DNA from: Eggerthellaceae bacterium
GTDB lineage: Bacteria > Actinomycetota > Coriobacteriia > Coriobacteriales > Eggerthellaceae
Assembly: GCA_030524475.1 (NCBI GenBank)
Contig: JAUNGO010000022.1
Span: 1 to 34,092 of the forward strand
Direction of reading: 5' to 3'
Length of the DNA stretch: 34,092 nucleotides
Shown: positions 31,590-34,092 of the stretch, one piece after another
Layout of the letters: each line of letters starts with the position of its first letter
Numbering within the stretch: position 1 is the stretch's first letter
The notes under the pieces: model-generated
What the model was told of the DNA's origin: nothing
What the model saw: only the letters and a program-made list of their open reading frames with translations
Databases searched by the model: none
Made by a program: the position numbers and the translations under genes

Positions 31590-31708
31590 CTTCTCCCCCT
31601 TTATCTTTTAAGAGAAGGATACACGGACCAGTTAAGCCCCGCCCTCAATAACGCAGCGCGGGAAGACGAAAGCCAACCAAGCCCTCGACCCCCAACAACG
31701 CAGCACAT

Positions 31709-31814
31709 GAAGGCGGGTGGTGTTCACCAAGCGAGTTCCGCAGCGAACGGAAAAGCCCAGTGGGCTTTTCCGCCGAGCGAGGACTGTCTGAGCGACTGAA
31801 CGCCTCCCGCCTTC
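31709..31814. repeat. large inverted repeat between infB and rbfA
   Basis: Outer 18-base arms (GAAGGCGGGTGGTGTTCA at 31709-31726 and its partner at 31797-31814, two mismatches) enclose an inner hairpin CGGAAAAGCCC-AGT-GGGCTTTTCCG (31748-31772). Between them are AGCGAG/GAGCGA-type direct phrases. The layout is MITE-like. It differs in sequence from repeats A-C. Two imperfect AA(T/C)AACGCAGC repeats lie just to its left, in 31640-31710. Confidence 0.75.
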
Positions 31815-31837
31815 CCGCGCGGACGGGCGGAACAAAG

Positions 31838-34092
<2,255 letters not shown>

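Overview
The window is about 65% G+C, almost wholly coding on the minus strand, and carries a mix of genes typical of an anaerobic actinobacterium of the class Coriobacteriia, most likely family Eggerthellaceae (Eggerthella/Gordonibacter relatives). The pointers are a cytoplasmic molybdopterin enzyme of the transhydroxylase/catechol-dehydroxylase kind, a LuxR regulator fused to about a dozen membrane helices, a ferredoxin-dependent 2-oxoacid oxidoreductase with AMP-forming acyl-CoA ligases, and a membrane pyrophosphatase. The family assignment is inference from gene content; there is no rRNA in the window.

Region 1 (1-4893): a TetR regulator, the large and small subunits of a molybdopterin oxidoreductase resembling pyrogallol-phloroglucinol transhydroxylase, a tiny zinc-ribbon protein, and, at the left edge, the first 12 codons of what may be a POT-family transporter. 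It looks like a substrate-inducible unit for an aromatic (polyphenol-type) or related substrate.

Region 2 (5005-13450): a minus-strand cluster closed by a strong terminator. Reading with transcription: HTH-cupin regulator, acyl-CoA ligase, a structured repeat, a P-loop ATPase, the four subunits of a 2-oxoacid:ferredoxin oxidoreductase, then a second HTH-cupin regulator and a second acyl-CoA ligase. Acid activation plus a ferredoxin-linked 2-oxoacid/acyl-CoA interconversion would let the cell either oxidise 2-oxoacids or build them by reductive carboxylation.

Region 3 (13647-21757): housekeeping genes def-fmt-rsmB, dnaG with an upstream membrane protein, a divergent dGTPase-family gene, and a small cysteine-rich HdrB-like protein.

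Region 4 (21770-25841): a more accessory stretch with a PIN toxin/RelB-like antitoxin pair and its palindromic operator, rnhA, the membrane-bound LuxR regulator, tatA, and intergenic DNA crowded with palindromes and short REP-like repeats.

Region 5 (25842-34092): hppA, then the conserved infB-rbfA-nrnA-truB-ribF translation/RNA operon, with infB cut by the right edge.

The most striking unexplained feature is a family of about 164-nt structured intergenic repeats, three copies in the window (10841-10994, 13499-13662, 25678-25841). Each sits at the stop codon of a minus-strand gene, and each shares unpaired sequence blocks while the paired arms differ between copies in a compensating way.
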